This document shows positions 52,321-60,844 of a DNA stretch of 64,000 nucleotides, piece by piece. Within the stretch, counting starts at the first letter, position 1, and each line of letters starts with the position of its first letter. Source of the stretch: Nocardia pseudobrasiliensis NBRC 108224 (GTDB taxonomy: Bacteria > Actinomycetota > Actinomycetes > Mycobacteriales > Mycobacteriaceae); NCBI RefSeq assembly GCF_001613105.1, contig NZ_BDBS01000039.1, positions 1 to 64,000 of the forward strand, given 5' to 3'. The notes below the pieces were generated by a model that did not search any database, was not told where the DNA came from, and was given only the letters and a program-made list of their open reading frames with translations. Both the position numbers and the translations under genes were made by a program.

Positions 52321-53670
52321 TCAGACGATCCGGATCAGGATCTCCGAATGTCCGGCGCGGATGACGTCGCCGTCGGCGAGCTGCCAATCCTGCACTGGAG
52401 AGCCATTGACCAGCGTTCCGTTGGTCGATCCGAGATCGGACAGCATGGCGACCTGGCCGTCCCAGCGCACCTCGATATGGCGGCGGGACACGCCCGTGTC
52501 GGGCAGCCGGAAATGCGCGTCCTGGCCGCGGCCGATGATGTTGCTGCCCTCGCGGAGCTGATATGTGCGGCCGCTGCCGTCGTCGAGCTGCAGGGTGGCC
52601 GAGTAGCCGGATCCGCCGCGGGCGGGCTGCTGCGGTTGCTGCGGCTGGGCGTAGGCGCCGCCCTGCTGGGCGTAGCCCTGTTCGGCGTAACCGCTCTGCT
52701 CATAGGCCTGCTGGCCGTAGGCCTGATCGGGCTGGGCGTAGCCCTGTTCTGCGTAGCCCTGCTCGTAGCCGCCGGGCGCCTGATAGCCCTGGCCCTGCTG
52801 GTAGCCCTGGTCGTAACCGCCCGGGGTCTGCGAGTAGCCCTGCTGGCCGTAACCGTGATCGGCGTAGCCCTGTTCGGCGTAGCCCTGCTGGCCGTAGCCC
52901 TGGTCGGCGTAGCCGCCCTGTTCGTAGCCCTGCTGGTTGTTGTACCCCTGCTCATAACCCTGCTGGGCGTAGTTCTGGTCGGCATAGCCCTGCTGTTGGC
53001 TGTAGCCGGCCTGGTCGTAGCCCTGCTGGCTGTACCCCGCGCCGCCCTGCTGGTAGTCGTAGCCGTTCTGGTAGTCGTAGCCCTGCTGCGACTCCGGTGC
53101 GGCGTAACCGTATTCGTCGCCGCGATAACCGCCCTGCGGGCCACGGCCCGCGGGCGGCGGTGCGTACCCGCGGTTGCGTGGATCGGACTCCGCGGGCTCA
53201 CGGCTGGGGTCGTAGCCTGAGTTCTGCGTCATGGGGCCAGCTCCTGGTTGCGGGTGTGCGGATCGTTGTCGGGGTTGTCCGGTGTTCGCGCGGCCCACGT
53301 CCGGGTCTACCCGGCCGCGCGTCCTGAACTGTCCGGTGTGCAGCGTAGGGGATGCCTCGAATTCGACGTGTACTTCGCCGTAGGTCTGCCATCCCTGATC
53401 GCGGATGTAGTCCTGCAAATGTTTGGCGAAGGCGCGGGTGGTGAGTTCGTGATCGGCATCCAGTTGCTGCAGGTCCGAGGTGTTGATGGTGATGACGTAG
53501 CTGTTGGGAGCCAGCAGATGTCCGCCGTCGAGTTCGGAGACCTGATCGGTCGCCTCGCGTTGCAGCGCCGCCTCCACCTCCTGCGGCACCACGCTGCCGC
53601 CGAAGACACGGGCGAAGGCATCGCCGACAGCGCCCTGCAGTCGGCGTTCGAAGCGCGACACGATGCCCAT
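52321..53670 (-). CDS. fhaA: FHA-domain protein FhaA with long Gln-Gly-Tyr repeat linker
   Basis: The 449-residue protein has an N-terminal DUF3662 domain (about 1-115; starts MGIVSRFERRLQGAVGDAFA). A very long linker (~150-350) is made of QQGY/EQGY/DQGY repeats. A C-terminal FHA domain has LREGSNIIGRGQDAHFRLPD and LSDLGSTNGTLVNGSP. In mycobacteria it binds phosphorylated MurJ and regulates cell-wall synthesis. The ATG at 53670 has GGGAGG upstream. The 186 bases before fhaB hold no gene. Confidence 0.95.
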   Translation of the reverse strand: MGIVSRFERRLQGAVGDAFARVFGGSVVPQEVEAALQREATDQVSELDGGHLLAPNSYVITINTSDLQQLDADHELTTRAFAKHLQDYIRDQGWQTYGEVHVEFEASPTLHTGQFRTRGRVDPDVGRANTGQPRQRSAHPQPGAGPMTQNSGYDPSREPAESDPRNRGYAPPPAGRGPQGGYRGDEYGYAAPESQQGYDYQNGYDYQQGGAGYSQQGYDQAGYSQQQGYADQNYAQQGYEQGYNNQQGYEQGGYADQGYGQQGYAEQGYADHGYGQQGYSQTPGGYDQGYQQGQGYQAPGGYEQGYAEQGYAQPDQAYGQQAYEQSGYAEQGYAQQGGAYAQPQQPQQPARGGSGYSATLQLDDGSGRTYQLREGSNIIGRGQDAHFRLPDTGVSRRHIEVRWDGQVAMLSDLGSTNGTLVNGSPVQDWQLADGDVIRAGHSEILIRIV

Positions 53671-53890
53671 CTCGGCCTCCCTTCGGTGCGCGTTCTCGAC
53701 CTCGACTGTCACCATTCCGCGACACGCCAAATGGGCGTGTCGTCGAACGGACACGGTGATTGCATGATATCCACGATCCTCCACACCTGTAACTCTCGAC
53801 GGGCCCGCCGAGTTCCTTCTTGCCGATCGGCCCCTTGACCAGCCGATTTCTTTTCGGCAACACCCCCGTGATACCGTCATCCAGTCGCTC

Positions 53891-53973
53891 GGGCGAGTGG
53901 CGGAATGGCAGACGCGCTGGCTTCAGGTGCCAGTGTCCTTCGGGACGTGGGGGTTCAAGTCCCCCTTCGCCCA
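53891..53973 (+). tRNA. leuT: tRNA-Leu (CAG anticodon)
   Basis: The 83-base class II tRNA has acceptor GGGCGAG paired with TTCGCCC and anticodon CAG at 53924-53926 in CTGGCTTCAGGTGCCAG. The variable arm is GTGTCCTTCGGGACG and the T-arm GGGGGTTCAAGTCCCCC. CCA is not encoded. It ends the fhaA cluster as in M. tuberculosis. Confidence 0.96.
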
Positions 53974-54029
53974 CACTAGCCGAAGCGCCGTAGATCCATC
54001 AGGATCTGCGGCGCTTTGTCATATCCGGC

Positions 54030-54743
54030 TCAGGAGCGGAGTTGGACCCTCTCCGTCGGGGTTGCCCCGTTCACACATTCCACGATCGGATTCGGATCGC
54101 CGGGGCGGTTCTGGCAGTCCCAGTTCACCGCGTTGACGCGGACCGTCAGGATCGGGTCGTGTTCGCGTTCGGCCTTGCGCAGATAGGCATTGGCCACCGG
54201 AACCGCTGTGGCGCAGGCCGCGTCGTCGTATCCGGTGATCGCCTGGACGGTCAGGCCGTTGTCGGCGGCGCCGCAGGCGATGGCGACGAGTTGGGGTTCG
54301 CCGGGGGCGGGCGCGCCGATCGGGGTGCGGGGCAGGCGGCGCTGGGCCTTCTCGAAGGGGTCCTGCTGGTTCACGCATTCGCGGAAGGGCGGGAGTTCGT
54401 TCTCGTAGGAGCGGCAGGTCCAGGGCACCGAATCGGCGGTCACCAGCAGGTCGGCGGGTTGGTCGCCGCCGCGGCGCAGGGCCGAATCGAGGGCGTCCAG
54501 GGCGGCGCGGGCCATACCGCAGGCCCCGGGGCCGCGGGCGGTGACGGCGTAGAACTGATAGCCCGCGTCGTCGCGACCGCAGTCGGTGCGTCCGGCGGCC
54601 GCGGCGTTGTCTCGGGCCGGGCCCGCCGTGGTCGTCTCGGGCGTCGGGGTCAGACCCAGGGGATTGGGCGAGGAACTGCCGCAGGCCGACGCGGCGAATG
54701 CGACGGTCGTCAGAAGAAGTATCGGCAGGATCTCGACTCGCAT
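54030..54743 (-). CDS. lipoprotein with two tandem cysteine-containing repeats
   Basis: The 237-residue protein starts with a lipoprotein signal peptide (ILPILLLTTVAFAASACGSS; lipobox ASAC). The mature part holds two similar ~85-residue repeats. Each has a first cysteine, a second in an AC-x-A segment, a W-x-C and a final ECVN (FRECVNQQDP and IVECVNGATP), suggesting four disulfide-forming Cys per repeat. No known family is recognised. It is anchored to the outer face of the membrane by inference. Confidence 0.8.
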   Translation of the reverse strand: MRVEILPILLLTTVAFAASACGSSSPNPLGLTPTPETTTAGPARDNAAAAGRTDCGRDDAGYQFYAVTARGPGACGMARAALDALDSALRRGGDQPADLLVTADSVPWTCRSYENELPPFRECVNQQDPFEKAQRRLPRTPIGAPAPGEPQLVAIACGAADNGLTVQAITGYDDAACATAVPVANAYLRKAEREHDPILTVRVNAVNWDCQNRPGDPNPIVECVNGATPTERVQLRS

Positions 54744-54946
54744 GTGTCCTCCCGAGTGGTCGAGGGGAAAGCACGGGGCATTCGGCCGAGCCCGTGCAGG
54801 ATAGCAATCTATTGGCTAATTTCGGGCGAATGACGCGCGAGCTCGAGACTGGTATTGGCAGACCCAGGTAAACCGGAACCCTCGCTACCCCGTTCGGACC
54901 CGCACAGGATGAGTACGTCAACGAAATCCAGTGAGGGAGAACACCG

Positions 54947-55708
54947 ATGAACTACGACGATCTCGCCGGACGCACCGCCGTCGTGACGGGCGCCGCGAGC
55001 GGTATGGGCGAGGCCACCGCGCTACTGCTGGCCCGCAGTGGGGCCCGGGTCGCGCTGCTGGCCCGGCGCGCCGACCGCCTGGCCGATCTGGCCGCGAAGA
55101 TCGAAGCCGAGGGCGGGACCGCGGTCGCGATCGCAGTCGATCTCACCGATCCCGACGGCGTCCGGTCCGCTGCGGAGCGGGTGCACGAGGCGTTCGGCAC
55201 GGTGGATCTGGTGGTGAACGGCGCCGGGGTGATGCTGCCCAATCCGATTGCCGGCGGGCGCGAGGACGAGTGGGCGCGCATGATCGACACCAATCTGACC
55301 GGGACCCTGCGCATGATCCGCGCCTTCGTGCCCGATCTGATCGCGGCCGCCGAACAGGGCCGCACCGCCGATCTGGTGAACATCTCCTCCATCGGCGCGC
55401 ATACGGTCTTCCCCGACTACGCCGTGTACGGGGCGACCAAGGCCGCGGTCACCCAGCTGTCCGCGATGCTGCGCGCCGAACTCTCACCCCGCCGGGTCCG
55501 TGTGACAAATCTCGAACCCGGCCTCACCGCAACCGAGTTGGGCAACCATCTGGACAACTCCGAGCTGAGTGACCAACTCGACGGCATGTTCTCCGCCATG
55601 GACGCCCTGACCGCCGCCGACATCGCCGACCTGATCGCCTACACCACCAGTCGCCCAGCCCGAGTCAACCTCCGCCAAGCCGTCATCCTGCCCACCCAAC
55701 AAGCCTGA
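54947..55708 (+). CDS. short-chain dehydrogenase/reductase
   Basis: The 253-residue classical SDR has the NAD(P)-binding motif VVTGAASGMGEATALLLARS, NGAG region VNGAGVMLPNP, catalytic Ser in VNISSIGAH and the YxxxK pair in YAVYGATKAAV. The substrate is unknown. It is a free-standing gene near the divergent lipoprotein gene. The ATG at 54947 follows GAGGGAG. Confidence 0.9.
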   Translation: MNYDDLAGRTAVVTGAASGMGEATALLLARSGARVALLARRADRLADLAAKIEAEGGTAVAIAVDLTDPDGVRSAAERVHEAFGTVDLVVNGAGVMLPNPIAGGREDEWARMIDTNLTGTLRMIRAFVPDLIAAAEQGRTADLVNISSIGAHTVFPDYAVYGATKAAVTQLSAMLRAELSPRRVRVTNLEPGLTATELGNHLDNSELSDQLDGMFSAMDALTAADIADLIAYTTSRPARVNLRQAVILPTQQA

Positions 55709-55805
55709 CCTTGTGGGCCAACCGTTCGCCCTCTATTTCCGCCCGTCCGTGTTCCCTGTTCCCGCCTGTCCGTGTTCCCTGTTCCCCCGCCCGTAGGGTG
55801 GGGGA

Positions 55806-56621
55806 ATGCACAACGACCTCGGAGATTTCCTGCGCTCCAGGCGCGCCCGCATTCAGCCGGGTGAGGTCGGTCTGCCCGAATTCGGGCGTCGCCGGGTGCC
55901 CGGGCTGCGGCGGGAGGAGGCGGCGCAGTTGGCCGGGGTGAGCGTCGACTACTACATACGGCTCGAACAGGGCCGCGGCAGCAATGTTTCCGATGCCGTA
56001 CTGGACGCGGTCGCGCGGGCGCTACGGCTGAGCGAGACCGAGCGCAACCACCTTTACGCGCTGGCCCGACCGTCGAGCTCCGGCGGCGAGCATTCGCCGA
56101 CCCTGCGCCCCGGCGCCCGCCTACTCCTGAACTCCATCGCCGCCCCCGCTTTCATCCTCGGCCGCCGCATGGACGTCCCCGCCTGGAATGCCCTGGGCGA
56201 CGCGATATCCGGCTTCTCGACCATGCCGCCCTCCGAACGCAACCAGGCCCGCTACCTGTTTACCGACCCCACGGCCCGAACCTTCTACCCCGACTGGGAC
56301 ATCGTGGCCGCGGAAACGGTCGCCTACCTACGCCGCGACGCGGGCCTACACCCCGATGACACGATCCTGTCCGCCATGGTCACCGATCTCTCCCACCGCA
56401 ATCCGGAATTCCACCGCCTCTGGTCCGCCCACCCCATCAAGGAAAAGTCCTTCGGAGCCAAGCGAATCCACCACCCTTCCCTGGGCCCACTGGACCTGAC
56501 CTACGAAACCCTGGCCCTACCGGGCGATCCGGACCACCTCCTCGTCGTCTACACCGCCGCCCCGAATTCTCCGACCGCCGCGGCCCTGGCCACCCTCGAG
56601 CCCGCCGCCGCTCACGCCTGA
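55806..56621 (+). CDS. XRE-family transcriptional regulator (MmyB-like)
   Basis: The 271-residue protein has an N-terminal helix-turn-helix (VPGLRREEAAQLAGVSVDYY and IRLEQGRGSNVSDAVLDAVA). A C-terminal MmyB-like ligand domain begins RPGARLLLNSI and includes YLFTDPTARTFYPDW and HPSLGPLDLTYETL. The family binds lipids or other small molecules and often controls a neighbouring dehydrogenase. The SDR lies 97 bases upstream on the same strand and may be its target. Confidence 0.9.
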   Translation: MHNDLGDFLRSRRARIQPGEVGLPEFGRRRVPGLRREEAAQLAGVSVDYYIRLEQGRGSNVSDAVLDAVARALRLSETERNHLYALARPSSSGGEHSPTLRPGARLLLNSIAAPAFILGRRMDVPAWNALGDAISGFSTMPPSERNQARYLFTDPTARTFYPDWDIVAAETVAYLRRDAGLHPDDTILSAMVTDLSHRNPEFHRLWSAHPIKEKSFGAKRIHHPSLGPLDLTYETLALPGDPDHLLVVYTAAPNSPTAAALATLEPAAAHA

Positions 56622-56732
56622 AACATCCGACCGTCGGTGGAATAGTTCGCCTCGGATCCGCTTACGCCTGACGGCGCGGGGTGGGTGGGAGTAGCCTCGA
56701 AGCACCCTTTCGGAAACGATTCGGGGTGCGCG

Positions 56733-57107
56733 ATGCACGAGATGGCGATAACTCGCAGTGTCATCGACGCCGTGTGTGAGCACGCCGCCGGTCGGCGGGT
56801 CCATGTCGTCTCGCTCGAGATCGGCGTGCTGTGTGCCGTTGTCCCCGAGGCGATGTCGTTCTGTTTCGAACTCGCGGCCGAGGGCACCGTCGCCGAGGGG
56901 GCGAAACTCGAGATCCGCATCGCGGGGGGTGTGGCGTACTGCCGCGGCTGCGGAAGCGAATTCGACGTCCACGATCCGATTCTGCTGTGCCGGTGCGGTA
57001 GCGCCGACGTCGAGTTGCGGTCGGGGCGCCAGCTCTTGATCCGATCGATGGAAGTGAGCGAGGCATGTGCGCAACCTGTGGATGCGGTGACGACGCGGCG
57101 GCCGTGA
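56733..57107 (+). CDS. hypA: hydrogenase nickel-incorporation protein HypA
   Basis: The 124-residue protein starts MHEMAITRSVID, with the N-terminal amine and His2 for nickel. The zinc site is formed by CxxC pairs in YCRGCGSEF and LLCRCGSADV. It delivers nickel to the hydrogenase large subunit with HypB. The ATG at 56733 was chosen because His2 is essential. A GTG at 56685 would bury it. It overlaps hypB by 43 bases. Confidence 0.93.
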   Translation: MHEMAITRSVIDAVCEHAAGRRVHVVSLEIGVLCAVVPEAMSFCFELAAEGTVAEGAKLEIRIAGGVAYCRGCGSEFDVHDPILLCRCGSADVELRSGRQLLIRSMEVSEACAQPVDAVTTRRP

Positions 57108-57862
57108 TCACGGTCCCGCACGAACATCCCCACGAACACGATCACGAACATCCGCACGTACACGGGCACGGGCCAGGTGAACATGTGCACGTACCGATCA
57201 CCAAGACGATCACCCTGGAACAGAAGGTGCTCGCCAAGAACGATCTGCTCGCCGGACGGCTGCGCAAACGCCTGCGCGACAACGATATTCTGACCCTCAA
57301 TCTGACCAGCTCACCGGGTGCGGGCAAGACCACCCTGCTGGAGCGCACGATTCGCGAACTCGGCGCGGAACCCATCGCCGTGATCGAGGGCGATCAGGAG
57401 ACGCTGCTGGACGCCGAGCGGATCAAGGCCACGGGATGTCGTGTCGTGCAGGTCAATACGGGTGCGGGCTGCCATCTGGACGCGGAGATGATGCGCCACG
57501 CCCTCGACGCGCTGAACCCGGCCCCCGGCAGCCTGCTGTTCGTGGAGAACGTCGGAAATCTGGTGTGCCCCGCGCTTTTCGATCTCGGTGAACATGCCAA
57601 GGTCGTCGTGATCTCGGTGACCGAGGGCACCGACAAACCGCTGAAATATCCGCATATGTTCGCCGCGGCGGGCCTGGTGCTGGTCAATAAGATCGACTTG
57701 TTGCCCTACGTCGAATTCGATCTCGATCGATGCCGAAAATACGCCGAATCTGTCAACCCGGGTATCGAGATCATTCCACTCTCCGCGACCACCGGCGCTG
57801 GTGTAAACCGTTGGTACGACTGGCTTTCGGAGCAAAAATCGGGGTCGGTCCAGCGCCCTTGA
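57065..57862 (+). CDS. hypB: hydrogenase nickel-incorporation GTPase HypB
   Basis: The 265-residue GTPase has an N-terminal nickel site CATCGCG (Cys2, Cys5, Cys7). A histidine-rich nickel store (HEHPHEHDHEHPHVHGHG) follows. The GTPase has a P-loop SSPGAGKTTLLE, VNTGAGCHLDAEM and NKIDLLPY. It supplies nickel in a GTP-dependent step with HypA. It overlaps hypA. The hydrogenase small-subunit gene follows after a promoter-sized gap. Confidence 0.95.
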   Translation: MCATCGCGDDAAAVITVPHEHPHEHDHEHPHVHGHGPGEHVHVPITKTITLEQKVLAKNDLLAGRLRKRLRDNDILTLNLTSSPGAGKTTLLERTIRELGAEPIAVIEGDQETLLDAERIKATGCRVVQVNTGAGCHLDAEMMRHALDALNPAPGSLLFVENVGNLVCPALFDLGEHAKVVVISVTEGTDKPLKYPHMFAAAGLVLVNKIDLLPYVEFDLDRCRKYAESVNPGIEIIPLSATTGAGVNRWYDWLSEQKSGSVQRP

Positions 57863-57975
57863 GGATGTTTCCGGACGAGCCTAAACTAACGTGATCAGGG
57901 TCACAATTCAGGCCGATCTTCGATAAAGGTGAGATCCCGGTCTGTGTGACGCATGCTTTCGGAAGGCAACAGCCC
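57863..57975 (+). promoter_or_regulatory. upstream region of hhySL
   Basis: This 113-base gap between hypB and the hydrogenase structural genes is more A+T-rich than its surroundings and contains CTAAACTAACGTGATCAGGG followed by TCACAATTCAGG. GTGATC and GATCTTC occur, but no inverted repeat was securely identified. GGAAGG at 57961 is the ribosome-binding site for the small-subunit ATG at 57976. Confidence 0.35.
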
Positions 57976-59031
57976 ATGCCAACTCAGGAAGCAGTCCAAG
58001 CCGAACAGGCCTTGATCCATGTCCTGTGGATCAACGCGGGCCTCAGCTGTGACGGTGACTCGGTGGCGTTGACTGCCGCCACCCAGCCCAGTGTCGAGGA
58101 GATCGCTCTCGGATCCCTCCCGGGGCTGCCGAAGGTTGCCGTGCATTGGCCACTCATCGATTTCGAATGTGGTCCGAACGGGGGAGCCGATGACTTCCTC
58201 GAATGGTTCTTCAAGGCCGATCGCGGTGAACTCGAGCCGTTCGTCCTGGTCGTGGAGGGCTCGATTCCCAACGAGCAGTTGCATTCCGAGGGTTACTGGT
58301 GCGGATTCGGCAACAATCCCGCCACCGGTCAGCCCATGACCACCAGCGAATGGCTGGACCGGCTCGCCCCGAAGGCGACGGCCGTGGTCGCGGTGGGCAC
58401 CTGCGCGACCTACGGCGGCATACATGCGATGGCCGGAAATCCCACCGGCGCCATGGGAGTTCCGGACTATCTGGGCTGGGACTGGAAGAGTAAGGCGGGC
58501 ATTCCGATCGTCTGCGTTCCCGGCTGCCCGATCCATCCGGACAACCTGTCGGAAACGCTGACCTATCTGCTCTACATGGCGACCGGCCAGGCGCCGATGA
58601 TCCCGCTCGACGACGCGCTGCGCCCGAAATGGCTGTTCGGCGCCACCGTGCACGAGGGCTGCGACCGTGCGGGCTATTACGAACAGGGCGATTTCGCCAC
58701 CGAGTACGGCTCGCCGAAATGCATTGTGAAACTGGGCTGTTGGGGCCCGGTCGTGAAATGCAATGTGCCCAAGCGCGGTTGGATCAACGGCGTCGGCGGC
58801 TGCCCTAATGTGGGCGGTATTTGTATCGGCTGCACAATGCCCGGCTTCCCGGACAAATTCATGCCGTTCATGGACGAACCGCCGGGCGGAAAACTGTCCT
58901 CCGCGGCCTCGGGGCTGTACGGATCGGTGATTCGCAGTCTGCGGCAGATCACGGGCCGCACGGTGGACAAGGAGCCGCGCTGGCGGCACAAGGGTGAGCA
59001 ACTGACGACAGGCGCGACGCGCACCTGGTAG
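57976..59031 (+). CDS. hhyS: group 1h [NiFe]-hydrogenase small subunit
   Basis: The 351-residue iron-sulfur subunit has no twin-arginine signal, so it is cytoplasmic-side. Cluster-binding cysteines occur in LSCDGD (Cys25 with Asp28 in place of the usual CxxC), GTCATYGG, VCVPGCPI, HEGCDRAG and CIVKLGCWGPVVKC. A block at WINGVGGCPNVGGICIGCTM follows. Asp28 as a ligand of the proximal [4Fe-4S] cluster is characteristic of oxygen-tolerant group 1h enzymes that oxidise atmospheric H2. A longer frame starts at 57946, but GGAAGG precedes this ATG. Confidence 0.94.
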   Translation: MPTQEAVQAEQALIHVLWINAGLSCDGDSVALTAATQPSVEEIALGSLPGLPKVAVHWPLIDFECGPNGGADDFLEWFFKADRGELEPFVLVVEGSIPNEQLHSEGYWCGFGNNPATGQPMTTSEWLDRLAPKATAVVAVGTCATYGGIHAMAGNPTGAMGVPDYLGWDWKSKAGIPIVCVPGCPIHPDNLSETLTYLLYMATGQAPMIPLDDALRPKWLFGATVHEGCDRAGYYEQGDFATEYGSPKCIVKLGCWGPVVKCNVPKRGWINGVGGCPNVGGICIGCTMPGFPDKFMPFMDEPPGGKLSSAASGLYGSVIRSLRQITGRTVDKEPRWRHKGEQLTTGATRTW

Positions 59032-59043
59032 GAGACCGGACCG

Positions 59044-60840
59044 ATGACAAAGATCATCCCCGAGCCGTCGCACCGCAAGATCGAACCCGATGCCCTCGTC
59101 GATATGGCATGGGATCCGATCACCCGCATCGTCGGCAGCCTCGGTATCTACACCAAGATAGATTTCGCCAATCGCGAGGTGGTGGAGTGCAAGAGCACCT
59201 CATCCATCTTCCGCGGTTATTCGATCTTCATGCGCGGTAAGGATCCCCGCGACGCGCACTTCATCACCAGCCGCATCTGCGGTATCTGCGGCGACAACCA
59301 CGCCACCTGCTCCTGCTACTGCCAGAACATGGCCTACGGGGTGAAGCCGCCGCATCTGGGCGAGTGGATCGTCAATCTCGGCGAGGCCGCGGAATACATG
59401 TTCGACCACAATATCTTCCAGGAGAATCTGGTCGGCGTGGACTTCTGCGAGAAGATGGTCGCGGAGACCAATCCGAGTGTGCTGACCCTCGCGCAGAAGA
59501 CCGAGGCGCCGCATGCGGAGGCGCACGGGTATCGCACCATCGCCGACATCATGGAGGCGCTCAATCCCTTCACCGGCGAGTTCTACCGCGAGGCGCTGCA
59601 GACCAGTCGCTATACGCGAGAGATGTTCTGTCTCATGGAGGGTCGCCACGTGCACCCGTCCACGCTGTATCCCGGCGGCGTGGGCACGGTCGCGACGATC
59701 CAGTTGATGACCGACTACATGACCCGGCTCATGCGGTATGTGGAGTTCATGAAGAAGGTCGTGCCGATGCACGACGATCTGTTCGACTTCTTCTACGAGG
59801 CGCTGCCAGGTTACGAACAGGTCGGTTTGCGCCGCACCCTGCTCGGCTGCTGGGGCTCGTTCCAGGATCCCGAGGTCTGCAACTTCGCCTACAGGGATAT
59901 GGAGAACTGGGGCCGCAAGATGTTCGTGACCCCGGGCGTGGTGGTCGACGGCAAACTGGTCACCACCTCGCTGGTCGACATCAATCTGGGCATCCGAATC
60001 CTGCTGGGCAGTTCGTATTACGACGACTGGACCGATCAGGAGATGTTCGTGACGACCGATCCGCTGGGCAATCCGGTGGACCGCCGACACCCCTGGAATC
60101 AGCACACCAATCCCAAACCGCAGAAGCGCGATCTCGAGGACAAATACAGCTGGGTGATGTCGCCGCGCTGGTTCGACGGTAAGGATCATCTGGCCCTGGA
60201 CACCGGCGGCGGCCCGCTGGCCCGGCTGTGGGCGACCGCGCTGGCCGGTCTGGTCGATATCGGCTACGTGAAATCGACCGGGCGCAGCGTGCGGATCAAT
60301 CTGCCCAAGACCGCGCTGAAGGGTCCGGTGGAACTCGAGTGGAAGATTCCGGTGCACGGCAGTAATACGTTGGAGCGCAACCGGGCTCGCACGTACTTCC
60401 AGGCCTACGCCGCGGCGTGCGCACTGCATTTCGCGGAGAAGGCGCTCGAGGAGATCCGTGCCGGGCACACCAAGACCTGGGAGTCCTTCGAGGTGCCCGA
60501 GGAGGGTATCGGCTGCGGATTCACCGAGGCGGTGCGCGGTGTGCTGTCGCATCACATGGTGATCCGCGACGGCAAGATCGCCAACTACCATCCGTATCCG
60601 CCGACGCCGTGGAATGCCAATCCGCGCGACAGCTACGGCACCCCGGGGCCGTACGAGGACGCGGTGCAGGGGCAGCCGATCTTCGAGGAGAACGATCGGG
60701 AGCACTTCAAGGGCATCGACATCATGCGCACGGTCCGCAGCTTCGATCCGTGTCTGCCCTGCGGGGTGCACATGTATCTGGGCAACGGAAAGACCTTGGA
60801 GAAGCTGCACTCTCCGACGCAGACGCTGACCGGCGAGTAG
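59044..60840 (+). CDS. hhyL: group 1h [NiFe]-hydrogenase large subunit
   Basis: The 598-residue catalytic subunit has the L1 motif RICGICGDNHATCS (Cys79, Cys82) and the L2 motif DPCLPCGVH (Cys570, Cys573), which together bind the NiFe(CN)2CO centre. Residues after His576 (22 in all) should be removed by a maturation protease. It oxidises H2 at very low levels in soil actinobacteria and supplies electrons during starvation. It starts 12 bases after hhyS. Confidence 0.96.
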   Translation: MTKIIPEPSHRKIEPDALVDMAWDPITRIVGSLGIYTKIDFANREVVECKSTSSIFRGYSIFMRGKDPRDAHFITSRICGICGDNHATCSCYCQNMAYGVKPPHLGEWIVNLGEAAEYMFDHNIFQENLVGVDFCEKMVAETNPSVLTLAQKTEAPHAEAHGYRTIADIMEALNPFTGEFYREALQTSRYTREMFCLMEGRHVHPSTLYPGGVGTVATIQLMTDYMTRLMRYVEFMKKVVPMHDDLFDFFYEALPGYEQVGLRRTLLGCWGSFQDPEVCNFAYRDMENWGRKMFVTPGVVVDGKLVTTSLVDINLGIRILLGSSYYDDWTDQEMFVTTDPLGNPVDRRHPWNQHTNPKPQKRDLEDKYSWVMSPRWFDGKDHLALDTGGGPLARLWATALAGLVDIGYVKSTGRSVRINLPKTALKGPVELEWKIPVHGSNTLERNRARTYFQAYAAACALHFAEKALEEIRAGHTKTWESFEVPEEGIGCGFTEAVRGVLSHHMVIRDGKIANYHPYPPTPWNANPRDSYGTPGPYEDAVQGQPIFEENDREHFKGIDIMRTVRSFDPCLPCGVHMYLGNGKTLEKLHSPTQTLTGE

Positions 60841-60844
60841 CGCC

